Positions 5,902 through 7,835 of a DNA stretch of 7,835 nucleotides are shown piece by piece (position 1 is the stretch's first letter; the number at the start of each line of letters is the position of its first letter). The notes beneath the pieces were generated by a model that was not told the origin of the DNA, did no database searches, and saw only the letters and a program-made list of their open reading frames with translations. Made by a program: the position numbers and the translations under genes. Location of the stretch: assembly GCA_003647095.1 (NCBI GenBank), contig QMME01000177.1, positions 1-7,835 of the forward strand. The letters are read 5' to 3'. This DNA comes from Deltaproteobacteria bacterium. Lineage in GTDB: Bacteria; Myxococcota; B64-G9.

Positions 5902-6654
5902 CTATTCCAGTTTGAAAACGAACTTGTATACCGTGTAGGTACCCACCGGCCGGCCGTTGATCATCAGGGGCGTGAAGCGCCAGCCGGCCACTGCCTCGCG
6001 TATGGCCTTCTCGAAGTGCTTGTTCGATCTCAGGAACTTGATGTCACCGACCTTGCCCTCGGGAGTGATGAATATCTTGACCACGATGGTGGCCTCGATG
6101 CCCGCCGCCCGGGCGATACGCGGGTATTCCGGCTCCCGGCCGGCGATGCGCCGTTTCTTGATCACCGCCGGTGCCTGGTACTTGGGGGGCGGAGGCGGCG
6201 GAGGTGGAGGCGGCGGTGGCGGTGGAGCCTCCATCATGCCACCGATGACACCGCCGACCACGCCACCGACCACGCCGCCCTCGACACCACCCTCGACCCC
6301 CTCGTCCGGACCTTCCTCGGGCTGGTCGGGCTCACGAGGTTTTTCCTGGGGGATTTCCTTGGGAGCCAGGAATTCTTTTATCTTGGGCTGCGGCTTTGGC
6401 TCCTCGATCTTGGGCTCCGTCTTGGGCTTGGAGCGCTTCTTCTTGGGTGGTGGCGGCGGCGGAGGAGGTGGTGGCAAGGAGGCGAAATCGACGAAGGTGA
6501 CCATGACCGGCGGTGGAGTTACCGGTTCCACCCGCAGGTAGTCCAGCAGCAGGATCACCGCTATCAGGGCACCGTGAAAGGCCAGCGAAAACACCAGCAC
6601 CGTCGACAGGCGCTTGCCGCGACCTTCCTGCTTGGTAGTAAAGGAGTCGAACAT
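5902..6654 (-). CDS. tonB: TonB-family energy transducer with Pro-rich and Gly-Val repeat linkers
   Basis: TonB carries energy from ExbB-ExbD across the periplasm to outer-membrane receptors. Numbered from ATG 6654 (250 aa), a basic N-terminus leads to a membrane anchor at about 17-38 containing SLAFH, a match to the S-x-x-x-H motif that E. coli TonB uses to couple to ExbB. Next come ten prolines (61-70), a Lys/Pro/Glu-rich linker, a GGVx repeat (119-139) and fourteen prolines (144-157). The C-terminal domain (about 160-250) has EPEYPRIARAAGIEATIVVK, then GWRFTPLMINGRPVGTY, typical of TonB. A TTG at 6663 is in frame and has AAGGGA upstream, so a start three codons earlier is equally possible. 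The receptors it serves are not in the window. Confidence 0.93.
   Translation of the reverse strand: MFDSFTTKQEGRGKRLSTVLVFSLAFHGALIAVILLLDYLRVEPVTPPPVMVTFVDFASLPPPPPPPPPPKKKRSKPKTEPKIEEPKPQPKIKEFLAPKEIPQEKPREPDQPEEGPDEGVEGGVEGGVVGGVVGGVIGGMMEAPPPPPPPPPPPPPPKYQAPAVIKKRRIAGREPEYPRIARAAGIEATIVVKIFITPEGKVGDIKFLRSNKHFEKAIREAVAGWRFTPLMINGRPVGTYTVYKFVFKLE
6184..6225 (-). repeat. Fourteen-proline tract in tonB
   Basis: Fourteen consecutive proline codons, mixing CCG, CCT, CCA and CCC, encode a stiff rod just before the C-terminal domain. A second run of ten proline codons lies at 6445-6474. The mixed codons suggest selection on the protein and not simple expansion. Such runs slow ribosomes and normally need elongation factor P. 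Confidence 0.85.
6238..6300 (-). repeat. GGVx tetrapeptide repeat in tonB (12-base period)
   Basis: Twenty-one residues follow a four-residue period, GVEG twice, then GVVG twice, then GVIG and a final Gly. The DNA has a matching 12-base period with third-base drift. Gly-Val repeats between proline runs occur in TonB proteins of several diderm phyla; this is recalled from general knowledge of the family. It probably acts as a flexible linker. Confidence 0.8.
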
Positions 6655-6704
6655 TTCTTCCAACCTGTCCCTTGCTTTCTACGTACGACCGGGCCGCCAG
6701 GGCC

Positions 6705-7727
6705 TCAGCCGGTCTCCTTGCCCTTTTTTTTCTCTGCTTGCTGCGCAGCCTGTTGTTTCTTCTTCTCGGCCTCGGCCTGGCGGCGCTCCTTGAGAATCTG
6801 CCCGGCCTGCACGCGCAGGTCGAAGGCCAGCTGGTTGTCCCAGGAACGGGCCACTTCCTCGGTCTCGTACAGGGCTCGCTTGAGGTAAAGCAGGTTGGCG
6901 TAAACCATGGCCTCTGCGTATTTCTCCTTTAGCTTCATGGCCTTGCGACATGCGGCAATGCCCTGGTCGGCCAGCTTGGTGGCCTCGGCGCCCTGGAGCC
7001 GGTCAGGCTGGTAGTGCAGCAGGTTCCAGGCGTAGGTGCCCACCTCGTAGAACAGGGTGGCCTTTTTCTCCTGGTCGGAGGTGACCTCGGCCCGCTTCCA
7101 GTACCAGTCCACGGCGTCCTGGACCAGGCCGCTCTTGTCGGCGATGATGGCCAGGATCTTCATGGTTTGAATGTCATTGGGCTTTTTCTCGAGATCCTTG
7201 GAAAAGAAGCGCAACGCATCCTGGTAGCGCTTGCAGTCGATGAACAGGGTGATCAGGTACTGGCGGGCTTCGTGGTCGTCCGGGTTCTTCCGCAACATGT
7301 CCAGGAATATCTTCTGGGCCCGGGCGGCCAGCTGCTGATCGTGTGGGGCTGCCGCCAGCATGGTCTTGATCTCGAACACCCGGCTGCTTTCGTCCCGGGG
7401 ATGGCGCTCGAGGTGCTTTTCGAAGGCCTCCACCGCCAGGGCCGCCGCCCGCCGCTTCAACTCCTTGTCGGAGTCCGGCTCGTAGATGCTGAAATAGGCA
7501 TAGCCGAGGTTGAGGTAGGCGTTGGGTGTCTCGGGATCGAGCTTGAGCGCCTGCTCGTACTTCTCGATGGCCTGCTCGTAACGGGCCTGACGGTAATCGC
7601 TGTTGCCCTCCCGGGCCAGCCGGCGAGCCTGGATGGTGTCGGAAAGCCCGCAGCCGGTTGTCAGCAACCCTGCCAGGCAGGTCCAGGCCAAGTACGCCAC
7701 CAGGCGATGCTTATTAGTAGATGTCAT
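6705..7727 (-). CDS. TPR-repeat lipoprotein, first gene of the TonB operon
   Basis: This 340-aa protein starts with a lipoprotein signal: basic N-terminus, hydrophobic core (about 9-22) and lipobox LTTGC, so Cys26 would be lipidated after cleavage. Gly27 follows, not the Asp that marks inner-membrane retention in E. coli, so the outer membrane is the likely location (inference). The rest is helical with tetratricopeptide repeats: the clearest are 36-69 (YRQARYEQAIEKYEQALKLD) and 70-110, with more degenerate units at about 133-185, 190-235 and 250-285. A charged Lys/Glu/Gln tail (about 312-340) may form a coiled coil. ATG 7727 has GGAG six bases upstream. It lies about 50 bases before tonB. 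Its function is unknown; context suggests a scaffold or receptor-side partner of the TonB motor. Confidence 0.88.
   Translation of the reverse strand: MTSTNKHRLVAYLAWTCLAGLLTTGCGLSDTIQARRLAREGNSDYRQARYEQAIEKYEQALKLDPETPNAYLNLGYAYFSIYEPDSDKELKRRAAALAVEAFEKHLERHPRDESSRVFEIKTMLAAAPHDQQLAARAQKIFLDMLRKNPDDHEARQYLITLFIDCKRYQDALRFFSKDLEKKPNDIQTMKILAIIADKSGLVQDAVDWYWKRAEVTSDQEKKATLFYEVGTYAWNLLHYQPDRLQGAEATKLADQGIAACRKAMKLKEKYAEAMVYANLLYLKRALYETEEVARSWDNQLAFDLRVQAGQILKERRQAEAEKKKQQAAQQAEKKKGKETG
6724..6731 (-). other. Eight-base homopolymer (A8 in the mRNA) near the end of the TPR lipoprotein gene
   Basis: The codons GAG AAA AAA AAG GGC give eight A residues in a row, rare in this GC-rich window. They fall eight codons before the stop. 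Polymerase or replication slippage here would change only the last few residues and add a short alternative tail. I see no downstream stem that would point to programmed frameshifting. Confidence 0.4.
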
Positions 7728-7760
7728 ACCCGCTCCATCGGCTGAATCGAACGGACCTAG

Positions 7761-7789
7761 CTCATACAGGTTTTGTATCAGGCATGCAA
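7761..7789 (-). promoter_or_regulatory. Promoter candidate for the TPR-tonB-exbB-exbD-exbD operon
   Basis: On the minus strand TTGCAT (complement of 7784-7789, three of six to -35) and TATGAG (complement of 7761-7766, four of six to -10) are exactly 17 bases apart. They lie in the only AT-rich stretch of the right part. Transcription would start near 7754, about 27 bases before ATG 7727. The elements are mediocre, but the position fits. No Fur box could be recognised. Confidence 0.4.
7762..7780. promoter_or_regulatory. Inverted repeat overlapping the -10, possible operator
   Basis: ATACA (7764-7768) and TGTAT (7774-7778) are perfect inverted repeats around GGTTT, with a further pairing T and A at 7762 and 7780. 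The repeat covers the predicted -10 and the adjacent spacer, where a repressor would block RNA polymerase. The regulator is unknown and the arms are short. Confidence 0.35.
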
Positions 7790-7835
7790 GAGAAAAATAG
7801 TATTGCCGAATTTGCTTGCCACGGGTAAGAAAATA

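Noticed and set aside
5110..6888. 592-codon open frame on the plus strand across exbB and tonB
   Set aside because: It is antisense to well-supported exbB and tonB, and its low-complexity His/Arg/Gly/Leu composition mirrors the codons below it.
7603..7800. 65-codon plus-strand frame at the right end
   Set aside because: It is mostly antisense to the lipoprotein signal region, has no ribosome binding site and has an unstructured composition.
7803..7825. Sigma-54-like promoter (TGGCA then GGC) on the minus strand upstream of the TPR lipoprotein gene
   Set aside because: The GG and GC elements do not have the required spacing, and the -12 half does not match TTGC.

Overview
The window holds two high-GC, convergent gene clusters from a diderm (Gram-negative) bacterium. 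The diderm call rests on a full TonB/ExbB/ExbD energy-transduction set and a lipoprotein with a type II signal. The gap-pgk-tpiA-secG order is familiar from deltaproteobacterial-type lineages (Desulfuromonadia and relatives), and the Pro- and Gly-repeat TonB would fit these or Myxococcota/Acidobacteriota. This placement is an inference from gene order and protein style and cannot be settled by reading alone.

Left part (1-648): a few codons that may end an upstream gene, then a leader with a weak promoter candidate. Next come a small unrecognised 88-residue protein gene (223-489) with a very strong ribosome binding site behind a hairpin, and a 159-base intergenic region. That region holds two mutually exclusive GC hairpins, a good sigma-70-type promoter and a GC-rich repeated leader in front of gap.

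Middle part (649-4132, plus strand): gap, pgk, tpiA and secG with gaps of 4, 30 and 3 bases, so almost certainly one transcript. The first three encode consecutive lower-glycolysis enzymes (triose-phosphate isomerase, NAD-type GAPDH, phosphoglycerate kinase). SecG is a Sec translocon subunit, here with an unusually long disordered Ala/Pro/Glu-rich tail.

Right part (4153-7727, minus strand, read right to left): a TPR lipoprotein, tonB, exbB, exbD1 and exbD2, with gaps of about 4 to 50 bases and a promoter candidate upstream near 7761-7789. Together these would make an inner-membrane proton-driven motor (ExbB with two different ExbD proteins), a TonB arm spanning the periplasm, and an envelope-anchored TPR partner. 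Only 20 bases separate the stop codons of the two convergent operons, and no intrinsic terminator is visible there.

Most of the window is ordinary core metabolism. The items most worth a second look are the small unrecognised gene before gap, the structured leader with its own promoter, the dual-ExbD/TPR-lipoprotein TonB system, the 33-base perfect repeat shared by the exbD pair, and the terminator-less convergent junction. I found no RNA genes, CRISPR array, insertion sequence or clearly novel defence or mobile system.
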